Source of the DNA: Rubritalea squalenifaciens DSM 18772
GTDB taxonomy: Bacteria > Verrucomicrobiota > Verrucomicrobiia > Verrucomicrobiales > Akkermansiaceae
NCBI RefSeq assembly: GCF_900141815.1
Contig: NZ_FQYR01000009.1
Coordinates: 28,596 to 92,595 of the forward strand
Length of the DNA stretch: 64,000 nucleotides
Reading direction: 5' to 3'
The notes under the pieces were generated by a model. It was not told the origin of the DNA, made no database searches, and saw only the letters and a program-made list of their open reading frames with translations. Position numbers and translations under genes: made by a program. Within the stretch, counting starts at the first letter, position 1; each line of letters starts with the position of its first letter. Below are positions 57,623-64,000 of this stretch, in pieces.

Positions 57623-58546
57623 TCAATCAGCCTTCACGGGCTTGCGTGGCCAGAGCTGTTTGGTGTCTGAATAGATCAGGTAAGAAAGGAAGGTGATGGC
57701 TGCCGGAATAGCCAACCATAGACCTGACCGGTTGTTTTCTGCACAGAGGGCGAAACCTACAACAAGAGCTGGGACAAGCAGGGCTGCCGCAAGCTCTGCA
57801 TAGTGAGTCCGCGTAGGAGTAGGGAGCTTTCTCCGGAGCATCATGCTTGCGAAGAAGCCGCTATAAACCATCGCAAAGGTCAGTGAGCTGCCGAGCTGCC
57901 ACCTGAAGATGAGTGATGCCATGGCTGCGGAGAGCATCAGCCAGCTGAGCACGGCCAGGCTTTTCTGGCTGAGCTGGGGGAAGGAGGCTTTGCGCTGGCT
58001 GCGTTGGAAATGCTGTTCGTAAGCGAGCGTGTAGCTGGTGTCGTAACTGATCGAGGTGATGTGCTCGAGTTCCACGATGGTGGTTTCCTCATCGATCACC
58101 GCCTCGGTGGAGAAGAATTTGAGGTGGACCTTCATGTCCTCGATTTTTTCGATGAGGCCAATGTAGAACATGTCTTCGTCCTCATTCTCTGTTTCCTCCT
58201 CAAAGATGACGACTTTGTGCTTGGGCAGGCAGGAGAGAAACTCGGGAATCCCCACACTGGGAATCTTGTCGAGAGGATTGTAGGAGTGAAGCTCCCCCTC
58301 TTGTTCCATCAACTGCTTATGGAATGCCTGCGTCTTCCCGCTCTTGAGGGATGTGATGTCTCTCTTGCGGATGAAGACCACGCCATTCAGGCGAAAGTCC
58401 TCTTCCTTGAGTAGCATGACCCATTCCTCATCATGATAGAGGATGAATCCATCCAGTGTGTTCGGGTCGATCTCATCCCGCTCAATCTGCACCAGAGCAA
58501 AGGATTCGCGGTACTCGTCTAGTAGTAGTGAGGAGAATGCAGACAT
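57623..58546 (-). CDS. Membrane protein with a long soluble N-terminus
   Basis: 307 residues. The N-terminal two-thirds (1-190) is soluble, charged and apparently made of two related small beta-barrel segments (LDGFILYHDEEWVMLLKEED versus EDMFYIGLIEKIEDMKVHLK), each like an SH3/Sm-type fold. Four transmembrane helices follow (about 197-300). No known family. Its start overlaps the upstream gene by 28 bases; last gene of a four-gene operon. Confidence 0.55.
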   Translation of the reverse strand: MSAFSSLLLDEYRESFALVQIERDEIDPNTLDGFILYHDEEWVMLLKEEDFRLNGVVFIRKRDITSLKSGKTQAFHKQLMEQEGELHSYNPLDKIPSVGIPEFLSCLPKHKVVIFEEETENEDEDMFYIGLIEKIEDMKVHLKFFSTEAVIDEETTIVELEHITSISYDTSYTLAYEQHFQRSQRKASFPQLSQKSLAVLSWLMLSAAMASLIFRWQLGSSLTFAMVYSGFFASMMLRRKLPTPTRTHYAELAAALLVPALVVGFALCAENNRSGLWLAIPAAITFLSYLIYSDTKQLWPRKPVKAD

Positions 58547-58710
58547 TTGATGTTATCTTTTAAAATGTAGATACGAGCTTTCCTGATTTTTGGCGTGTCA
58601 CCTGATTCACTGACCCCTACTTCATGGAGGTAACGAGCAAGCGATTCATCCTGTCCTGCTTCGATACAGATCGGTTCGGAATCGCCAGTTTTATCTATAC
58701 AGACTTTCAT
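58519..58710 (-). CDS. Small protein of unknown function in an overlapping operon
   Basis: 63 residues (MKVCIDKTGDSEPICIEAGQ, DESLARYLHEVGVSESGDTP). It overlaps the upstream gene by 20 bases and the downstream gene by 28 bases, all in different frames. Three cysteines in the sequence; a SLARYLHEVG helix. No family recognised. The overlap on both sides would be unusual unless the gene is real and translationally coupled. Confidence 0.5.
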   Translation of the reverse strand: MKVCIDKTGDSEPICIEAGQDESLARYLHEVGVSESGDTPKIRKARIYILKDNIKCLHSPHYY

Positions 58711-59140
58711 CGTTTAGTTCAGTGTCGTCAGAAAATCTGAATGCAATGACAGGCAACCATTCCTGCACTGATGCAGGTAAATCGGAGAGTTGCAGAGGTG
58801 CCTGAGGGGAATAGAGTTTACTGTAAGCGCTTGTGCCCCGTGTGTAGATTTTGCGGTCGTATACAAATACACCTTTCTCAGCATAAGATTTAAATTCAAG
58901 GTCCGGCTTGCAGCCAAGTCCAAGCAGGGGCTCACGAGATGGAAGCCTTGAGATGGATTTCCAGAATAGATTATGTGTCTCTCTGTTATTGAAGATGGAG
59001 GCTGGAATGTATCCTTCTCCCCATGAGGAAATAATGGCGACCTTGCCTTCCGTATCTGTACAGGGCCAATCGAACTCAAGACCTCTGACCTCCTGGCGAT
59101 TGGTCGGCCATTCAGCTTCTGAAAATGAAGGTGCGACCAT
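58691..59140 (-). CDS. Unknown protein, possibly immunity-like
   Basis: 149 residues, cytoplasmic: AEWPTNRQEVRGLEFDWPCT, GEGYIPASIFNNRETHNLFW, LYSPQAPLQLSDLPASVQEW. An alpha/beta protein with a WP-rich start and no recognised family. Its size and isolated occurrence in an operon of small genes resemble small immunity or co-factor proteins, but no toxin is present. Only 4 bases separate it from the upstream membrane protein gene. Confidence 0.5.
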   Translation of the reverse strand: MVAPSFSEAEWPTNRQEVRGLEFDWPCTDTEGKVAIISSWGEGYIPASIFNNRETHNLFWKSISRLPSREPLLGLGCKPDLEFKSYAEKGVFVYDRKIYTRGTSAYSKLYSPQAPLQLSDLPASVQEWLPVIAFRFSDDTELNDESLYR

Positions 59141-59144
59141 TAGC

Positions 59145-59540
59145 TTACATGGTTACTTTTGCTCTTACCCACACAGGTAGGTAGCAGATGATGAGTGTTC
59201 CGCCTAGTAGGTAGAAAACTGTCTGGAACTGGGGAATAAGGAAGATGCCGTGTGCGATGACTTGTAAGGAGATGAATAAGCCGAAGCCGTACACCAGGAG
59301 CTGCGCCCATGGGTTCTTGATACGATTCACCGCGAAGAATCTGATGGCGAGCGCGATACTGGAGGGGATAATGAGGATTCCCCAGAAGAAGGGATCTAGC
59401 TTTGTTGTAAAGCTGTTCGTATTATCGGAGCTATTGCTTAAAAATGCCATCAGCATGAGGCTGGTAAGTATCACGAACGACCACGCCAGGCACATGAACA
59501 CTTTAGCGGCTATCTGTGAGCCGGAAGGAGATGCTTGCAT
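59145..59540 (-). CDS. Small membrane protein, four transmembrane segments
   Basis: 131 residues with hydrophobic segments at about 12-32, 46-66, 75-93 and 98-120. No family recognised. First gene of a four-gene minus-strand operon (membrane protein, 149-residue, 63-residue and 307-residue proteins) with 4-base spacing or overlaps throughout. Confidence 0.6.
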   Translation of the reverse strand: MQASPSGSQIAAKVFMCLAWSFVILTSLMLMAFLSNSSDNTNSFTTKLDPFFWGILIIPSSIALAIRFFAVNRIKNPWAQLLVYGFGLFISLQVIAHGIFLIPQFQTVFYLLGGTLIICYLPVWVRAKVTM

Positions 59541-59588
59541 GAGCCATGCTAGTTAGAGTTCGAGCCGTTTGACGACTATTAATTGAAG

Positions 59589-59620
59589 TAAAAAAAACGG
59601 GACCCGTAGCTGGTCCCGTT
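59589..59620 (-). terminator. Terminator of the lptD-nitroreductase operon
   Basis: A perfect 9-bp stem AACGGGACC / GGTCCCGTT with a 7-base loop and a T-run on the minus strand. Confidence 0.9.
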
Positions 59621-59647
59621 GGTGAAATCGATATTTTGTTAGGAGAC

Positions 59648-60286
59648 TTAGATCCTCTCGATGATGTCTTTCTTCGGGTAGCGGACCTTGGGGAGATCTG
59701 CGTACTTGTCGTCTTCGGAGCGGTAGCCGAGCGGGCAGGCCACCACGGTGCGGTAGGAGGTGTCCTCAAGGCCGAGGATGCGGTCGTACTCGGTGGGGAC
59801 GATGCCTTCCATCGGGCAGGCGTCTACCTTGAGCATGGCCGCAGTAGCCATCAGCTGGCCGAGTGCGATGTAGACCTGGTGTTTGGACCAGAAAAGCAGC
59901 TGCTCATCGCTCATGCGGGAGATGAAGCCTTTCATCATGTCGTGGTAGCCCTGCAGGGCTTCACGGTCGCCGCCACGGGCATCGATGGTGTGCTGGAGGA
60001 GCTTCTCCAGTTCGTCATCGCTGACAGATGCGTGGGCGCAGAGTACGACGAGATGGGAGCAGTCGACCACCTGGCGTTGATTCCAGGAATAGTCTAGCAG
60101 TCTTTCCTTGGTAGCCTGGTCAGTGACTACGATGAATTTCCATGGCTGTAGACCGAAGGAAGACGGGGTGAGCGTGAGGCTGTCCTCGATCGCATCCCAG
60201 GTCTTGTCGTCGATCTGCTTGGTCGGATCGAATACCTTGGTGGCGTAACGCCAACGGAGTTGCTGGATAAGTTCTTCTGTAGTCAT
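59648..60286 (-). CDS. Nitroreductase-family NAD(P)H-dependent flavin oxidoreductase
   Basis: 212 residues. Nitroreductase features: RWRYATKVFDPTKQIDD at the start, the FMN phosphate region RYATKVFD, LTLTPSSFGLQPWKFIVVTD, and the C-terminal ACPLGYRSEDDKYADLPKVR. These are typical of NfsB-type FMN enzymes that reduce quinones or nitro compounds. It begins 12 bases downstream of lptD, so the two are in one operon, an unusual pairing with no known functional link. Confidence 0.88.
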   Translation of the reverse strand: MTTEELIQQLRWRYATKVFDPTKQIDDKTWDAIEDSLTLTPSSFGLQPWKFIVVTDQATKERLLDYSWNQRQVVDCSHLVVLCAHASVSDDELEKLLQHTIDARGGDREALQGYHDMMKGFISRMSDEQLLFWSKHQVYIALGQLMATAAMLKVDACPMEGIVPTEYDRILGLEDTSYRTVVACPLGYRSEDDKYADLPKVRYPKKDIIERI

Positions 60287-60298
60287 GATCTGTTCTTT

Positions 60299-62632
60299 CT
60301 ATTCGCTTGAGAAGCTGACTGGGAGGTTGAGGCCCGGAAAGGCGCGCAGGCTGAAGCTGAGTAAGACGCCGAATTCCTCCCGGCGGCGGTTATCCCTATG
60401 CATGATTCCGAGGGATGCAACCCAGCTGTCGAAATTTCTGTGAATGGAGTAGATTTGCTCCTCCAGGGTGGAGTCATCCATTTCCCACTGCTGGTAGAAG
60501 TCCAGGCCCCAATCGTCATTGATCCGGTAGTAGGCCTGCAGGTCGAGTCGGTTGCTGTCCAGCAGGGTGGGGTGGCTACTGAGGTAGCGGTGGCGTACCC
60601 TGAACTCGAGATCGCGATGCGGCATGAAGGCGACTACGGAGCTGACTTCGGTGAAGCCCTCGCCGGAGATGGGGAACTGGGTTTCCAGGCCGAGACTCAT
60701 CCAGGGGAGCGGTGACCAGTAGAGATCGTTGTAGAAGTTGGAGAACTCCCGGTTGAGTTCGGGGTCGTTGATGAAGTAGTCCACATAGGAATCCATGGTG
60801 AGCCAGAGGTGGCTGCCTTGGTTTCTTTTGGTGAGAAGCTGGTTGCGTACGCCTAGTCGCAGGATGCTCCAGTTGTTCATATCATCGAGCGCATGGAAGC
60901 GGCCCACGCCGAATGGTCGGGGGCGTACGGTCGGAGTGAGGCGCTCGATACGTGGGAAGGAGGAATCCAGCTCATCCGTAGAGAGTACGGAGAGGTTGGC
61001 GTAGGGCTGGAGCACATGAAGCAGTTCGTTGACGCCCCATCTCTCTGAGCGGGCGTTGCTGTAGCGCTTGGTGAACTTCATGGCTGCATCCACTCCGGCA
61101 TAGAGATTGGTGCGGCTGAAATTGACATCGTCGGCACCGGCATCCCAGTAGCGGGTGTAACCGGCTCCGGCGCGAGGCGTGAGCGTGATGCCGTCCGCAG
61201 GGTTCAGCGGAAGGGCAAACTCCTGCCAAGTGTTGAAGCGGGCATAGTCTCTTCTTTCGAGCAGGGAATTGGCCTCGGCGATTTCTGCCGGGGTGCTCAT
61301 CGGGTCGGAAAGGCTTTGGCGTAATTCCTTCCTGCGGATGTCCGCTAGATCTTCCCTATAGAATCCAAAGGAGGTTTTGCCCTCATGGAGAATGGGGGAC
61401 TTGAAGAGCGGGTGCTTGACCTGATCGAAGTAGATCTCCGGCATGCGGGTATCCGTCTGGTAGAAGTCATTGATGCGGATGCGGGCAAAGGCGCCTAGCT
61501 GGTAGCGGTCATTTCGGAGCTGGACTCCCAGGATGTTATCGGGCTCAGGGTTGGTATTATACTGCCCCATCTCGAAATCCTCTAGGTAGTAGCGGTCGCT
61601 TAGCCAGGTCAGGTTGGCGTCGTAGATGAGCTGGTGGTCGGCCACGGAGTCGGACTCGATCCGGTATTTGAACTCGGCGCGGTAACGGTCCTCATTAACG
61701 TGGTCGCGGGGAATCCCGGAGCTGGTGGTATCCGGGGAGAGGTCGTTCGCGTAATAGAGTTTCAGCCAGCCGAGGTTCTCGTTGTCATCCAGGCGGGTGT
61801 CGAAGAGATCCACGCCAGTGCCAAGTCCTCGCTTGGAGCGAAAGTCCACTAGCCACTGGGAGAGCAGCCAAGGCTCCCCGTCTGCGCCAGTCAGTAGATC
61901 TGAGTCCGTGCCCAGCATGATCCCGTAGCGGTTGAGAAGGAAGCCGCCCCAGCGTGAGCGGGCACCGGGAATAAAGTGGTAGCCCAGGTCGGCATCCAGC
62001 GGCTGGGAAAGATAAGGCAGCCAGAACACTGGCACATCACCGAAGTAGAGCTTCATGTCGTTGAACTCCACTCGCTCATTCGGGTAGACTTTCACCTTGT
62101 CCGCACGTATCCAGTAATTGGGATCCTGGGCGTCGTGCGTGGTCACGGCGGCGTGGCGCCCTACATAGACCATCTTGCCGTCTTCTTCTTCGCTTTTAAA
62201 GGTGCCGGCTTCCAGCAGGATGGGATCCAGGCTGGTGCGCAGTCCGTGGGTCTCCAGCTTACTCTTGCCGTAGTCATAGACGGCTGAGTCACCACGGTGT
62301 AGTAGGGTGCCTTGATAGATCTTTACGTTGCCTCTGAGTAGCAGCTTCTCTTTCTTGGTGTCCAGGATGGCTCGGTTCGCAAAAAGTTGCATCCCATTGT
62401 CTGCATTGACCTGAATGTTGCCATCATAGCGCAGCATACCAGTCTCGGCATTGTACTCTGCACCCTTGCTGGAAAGGATCTGGATGTTCTCCGGCATTTT
62501 AGGCATCAGCTCCAGGCTGCCGAATCCTCCCTTTTTAAGGTCTCCTTGCTCAGGATTCTCTGCGGGGAGATCCTGCGCGTAGGTGAATGTGCTGAGGCCG
62601 AGCACAGCTAGGGAGGCTGCAATGCATTTCAT
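60299..62632 (-). CDS. lptD: LPS-assembly protein LptD
   Basis: 777 residues from the ATG starting the signal peptide (MKCIAASLAVLGLSTFTYAQ). The N-terminal OstA/LptA-like beta-jellyroll (about 35-200) contains GAEYNAETGMLRYDGNIQVN, AILDTKKEKLLLRGNVKIY and DSAVYDYGKSKLETHGLRTS. A C-terminal barrel (about 220-777) includes VPVFWLPYLSQPLDADLGYH, where the LptD barrel begins. It inserts lipopolysaccharide into the outer leaflet. Divergent from the epimerase gene; followed by the nitroreductase gene in one operon. Supports a diderm, LPS-bearing organism. Confidence 0.88.
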   Translation of the reverse strand: MKCIAASLAVLGLSTFTYAQDLPAENPEQGDLKKGGFGSLELMPKMPENIQILSSKGAEYNAETGMLRYDGNIQVNADNGMQLFANRAILDTKKEKLLLRGNVKIYQGTLLHRGDSAVYDYGKSKLETHGLRTSLDPILLEAGTFKSEEEDGKMVYVGRHAAVTTHDAQDPNYWIRADKVKVYPNERVEFNDMKLYFGDVPVFWLPYLSQPLDADLGYHFIPGARSRWGGFLLNRYGIMLGTDSDLLTGADGEPWLLSQWLVDFRSKRGLGTGVDLFDTRLDDNENLGWLKLYYANDLSPDTTSSGIPRDHVNEDRYRAEFKYRIESDSVADHQLIYDANLTWLSDRYYLEDFEMGQYNTNPEPDNILGVQLRNDRYQLGAFARIRINDFYQTDTRMPEIYFDQVKHPLFKSPILHEGKTSFGFYREDLADIRRKELRQSLSDPMSTPAEIAEANSLLERRDYARFNTWQEFALPLNPADGITLTPRAGAGYTRYWDAGADDVNFSRTNLYAGVDAAMKFTKRYSNARSERWGVNELLHVLQPYANLSVLSTDELDSSFPRIERLTPTVRPRPFGVGRFHALDDMNNWSILRLGVRNQLLTKRNQGSHLWLTMDSYVDYFINDPELNREFSNFYNDLYWSPLPWMSLGLETQFPISGEGFTEVSSVVAFMPHRDLEFRVRHRYLSSHPTLLDSNRLDLQAYYRINDDWGLDFYQQWEMDDSTLEEQIYSIHRNFDSWVASLGIMHRDNRRREEFGVLLSFSLRAFPGLNLPVSFSSE

Positions 62633-62738
62633 GATGCCTCTATATGGGGTCTGAGCGCTGTCCAAGTAAAGTTGAAAGGCGCGGCATTCTGCCCCAGCCG
62701 TCTATTGACGCTGCGGTAGGAGAGGTTAGATTAGATAT

Positions 62739-63626
62739 ATGGAGGAAATGCATGTTGGTGTGATCGGGGCCTCGGGTTTCATCGGGAGGAATCTCTGTGA
62801 TGCGTTAGAAGCTAAAGGTCACACGGTGATCCGTATCTCTAGAAGAGAGCATTCCGCTCCCGGCCAGGTATGGAGGGTACTGGGTGAAGACTGTATCCTA
62901 GGCTTGGATGCCATAGTCAATCTGGCGGGTGATCCTATTGATAAGCGCTGGACAGATGAGAATAAGAAGAAGTTCCGTGAGAGTCGTGTCGGCCTAACGA
63001 AGGAAATCAGAGGATGGCTGGAGCGAGCCCCAGAAGATAAGCGGCCCAAGATCTGGCTGAATGCCTCCGCCGTGGGTTACTATGGTGACCGTGGGGAAGA
63101 TATCCTGAATGAGCACAGTCCGGCTGGGAATGATTACCTCTCCGAGCTGTGTGCAGACTGGGAGAGTGCGGCTCATGAAGGACGCTTGGAGGGAGTGCGT
63201 GTCGTAAATCCGCGTATAGGTGTCATCCTGGGAGAGGGGGGCATGGCCTGGATCAAGATGAAGAAGGTATTTAGTACCGGGCTCGGTGGTAAACTAGGTA
63301 ATGGGAAGCAATGGTTCCCCTGGATGCATGTGCATGACCTCGTCTATGGAATGGTGCACTGTCTTGAGCACGATGAAATCCATGGGCCGGTCAATATGGT
63401 GGCACCCGGAGTCGTGAGGAATGAGGTTTTCTCCCAGAACTTGGCCAAGGCTCTCGGCAAACCAGCGCTGATTCCGGTCCCTAGATTCGGCTTGAGGATC
63501 ATTTTGGGCGAATTTGCCGATGCATTGCTGGCAAGTCAGCGGGTTTTTCCGGGAAAATTGGAGGAATCTGGATTTAAATTCGCCCATCCTGAGCTCGAAG
63601 ATGCAATCTCAGACCTGCTGAAGTGA
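62739..63626 (+). CDS. TIGR01777 family NAD-dependent epimerase (SDR39U1-like)
   Basis: 295 residues. Rossmann start VGVIGASGFIGRNLCDALEA, catalytic-region block LNASAVGYYGDRGEDILNEH, then FPWMHVHDLVYGMVHCLEHD and GPVNMVAPGVVRNEVFSQNL with a C-terminal GFKFAHPELEDAISDLL. This is the TIGR01777 subfamily of extended short-chain dehydrogenases. Function is unknown, with a suggested epimerase or dehydrogenase role. An ATG three codons later (MHVGVIGAS) is an alternative start. It is divergent from lptD. Confidence 0.9.
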   Translation: MEEMHVGVIGASGFIGRNLCDALEAKGHTVIRISRREHSAPGQVWRVLGEDCILGLDAIVNLAGDPIDKRWTDENKKKFRESRVGLTKEIRGWLERAPEDKRPKIWLNASAVGYYGDRGEDILNEHSPAGNDYLSELCADWESAAHEGRLEGVRVVNPRIGVILGEGGMAWIKMKKVFSTGLGGKLGNGKQWFPWMHVHDLVYGMVHCLEHDEIHGPVNMVAPGVVRNEVFSQNLAKALGKPALIPVPRFGLRIILGEFADALLASQRVFPGKLEESGFKFAHPELEDAISDLLK

Positions 63627-63742
63627 TCACTGAGCGGCTTGTTTGACAAAAACGTCGAAAAAACTTCGGGCGTGAAAGTGTGTGTTTTCAAGGGGTTGTG
63701 GAGGGGGTGCGGGAAAAGTTCGAAAAAAGGTGCTGAAAGATG

Positions 63743-63770
63743 TTGACCCGGACCGGGAAATATGTAGATT
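63743..63770 (+). promoter_or_regulatory. Probable ribosomal RNA operon promoter
   Basis: TTGACC, 16 bases, TAGATT, followed immediately by GCGCCCC, a GC-rich discriminator as seen in stringently controlled rRNA promoters. Confidence 0.5.
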
Positions 63771-64000
63771 GCGCCCCGCCCCGCCAGCCGGGGGGCACGG
63801 AAGAGACCGGAAAACGGAATGCCTGATACGCTCAGCAGCCGGGGTTCGAATCTCACCGGAACGGATCTTTAACAAGCACGGTCTGGCCAGTATGCGGCCT
63901 CTCGAAAGAGGGTCGGAAGGACTGGATCAGATGGAAGAGGAAAGACTGAATTGTGTGCTGCGGACGGATGAGAATCCGGCGCAGACGGCAGATGGCCAAA
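63771..64000 (+). other. Probable 5' leader of an rRNA operon with a boxA-like site
   Basis: A GATCTTTAACA stretch (63864-63874) matches the boxA antitermination element (GCTCTTTAACA) found before 16S rRNA. A hairpin with a CGAA loop (CCTCT/AGAGG) and A/G-rich sequence follow, with no protein-coding frame to the window edge. The 16S gene itself is expected just beyond 64000. A T-arm-like GTTCGAATC near 63845 is not part of a complete tRNA. Confidence 0.55.

Noticed and set aside
63840..63856. tRNA-like T-arm sequence GTTCGAATC in the terminal leader
   Set aside because: Flanking bases do not form the five-pair T stem and no acceptor or anticodon arm is present.

Overview
The window reads as a chromosomal segment of a member of the Verrucomicrobiota, most like the Rubritalea/Akkermansia side of the phylum. 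The evidence is eight exported proteins ending in the verrucomicrobial PEP-CTERM tail (PEPSST, then GLAGL, then LLLRRRR). There is also an ECF sigma/FecR pair of the Rhodopirellula/Verrucomicrobium type, large exported proteins with the linker and SxDLxxW/FYR endings common in this phylum, and many small lipoproteins typical of a diderm. No phage, transposase, plasmid or CRISPR genes were seen. The assignment to phylum is inference from protein families, not from rRNA.

Layout. 1-7.6 kb: a bacterial eRF1-like protein, then a DAB-type inorganic carbon uptake operon (dabB-dabA) with a divergent LysR regulator and a small winged-helix protein. 7.6-16.1 kb: a giant glycine-rich/cadherin-repeat exported protein, several small unknown genes and a secreted GH36-like glycosidase. 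16.4-22.5 kb: five PEP-CTERM genes in a row, four with their own visible terminator, next to an ECF sigma factor/FecR operon. 22.7-29.4 kb: a sirtuin lacking zinc cysteines, an Ig-repeat exported protein and three more PEP-CTERM genes. 29.6-42 kb: mostly small membrane proteins and lipoproteins, plus a thioredoxin-like protein, a SpoIIAA-like protein, an SRAP DNA-crosslink protein and an MFS transporter. 42-49 kb: a phospholipase D lipoprotein and a glycan-foraging set (GH33 sialidase, GH20 hexosaminidase, porin). 49-64 kb: a 2H-phosphoesterase-like protein, a beta-helix exported protein, tRNA-Ser(CGA), an L,D-transpeptidase with a broken partial copy 1 kb away, MTA phosphorylase, an OMPLA-like phospholipase with an unusual insertion, a tightly overlapping four-gene operon, nitroreductase, LptD and a TIGR01777 epimerase. 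The window ends inside what looks like a ribosomal RNA operon leader.

How the parts may work together. The most interesting regulatory signal is a shared sequence, T(G/T)TTAAGsT followed about 16 bases later by CGTG/CGTC. It lies upstream of the ECF sigma operon itself, of two neighbouring PEP-CTERM genes and of the giant cadherin-repeat protein. This suggests an envelope-surface regulon controlled by the local sigma/FecR pair. A second, different promoter-like block is shared by the GH36-like glycosidase and a distant PEP-CTERM gene, and in both cases a terminator-like hairpin lies between it and the start codon. The glycosidases, porin and adhesin-like proteins fit a bacterium that attaches to and digests sialylated or GlcNAc-containing glycans.

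Limits. All calls were made by eye. Start codons were often moved to an internal ATG with a signal peptide. Promoter, operator and small-RNA calls are tentative.
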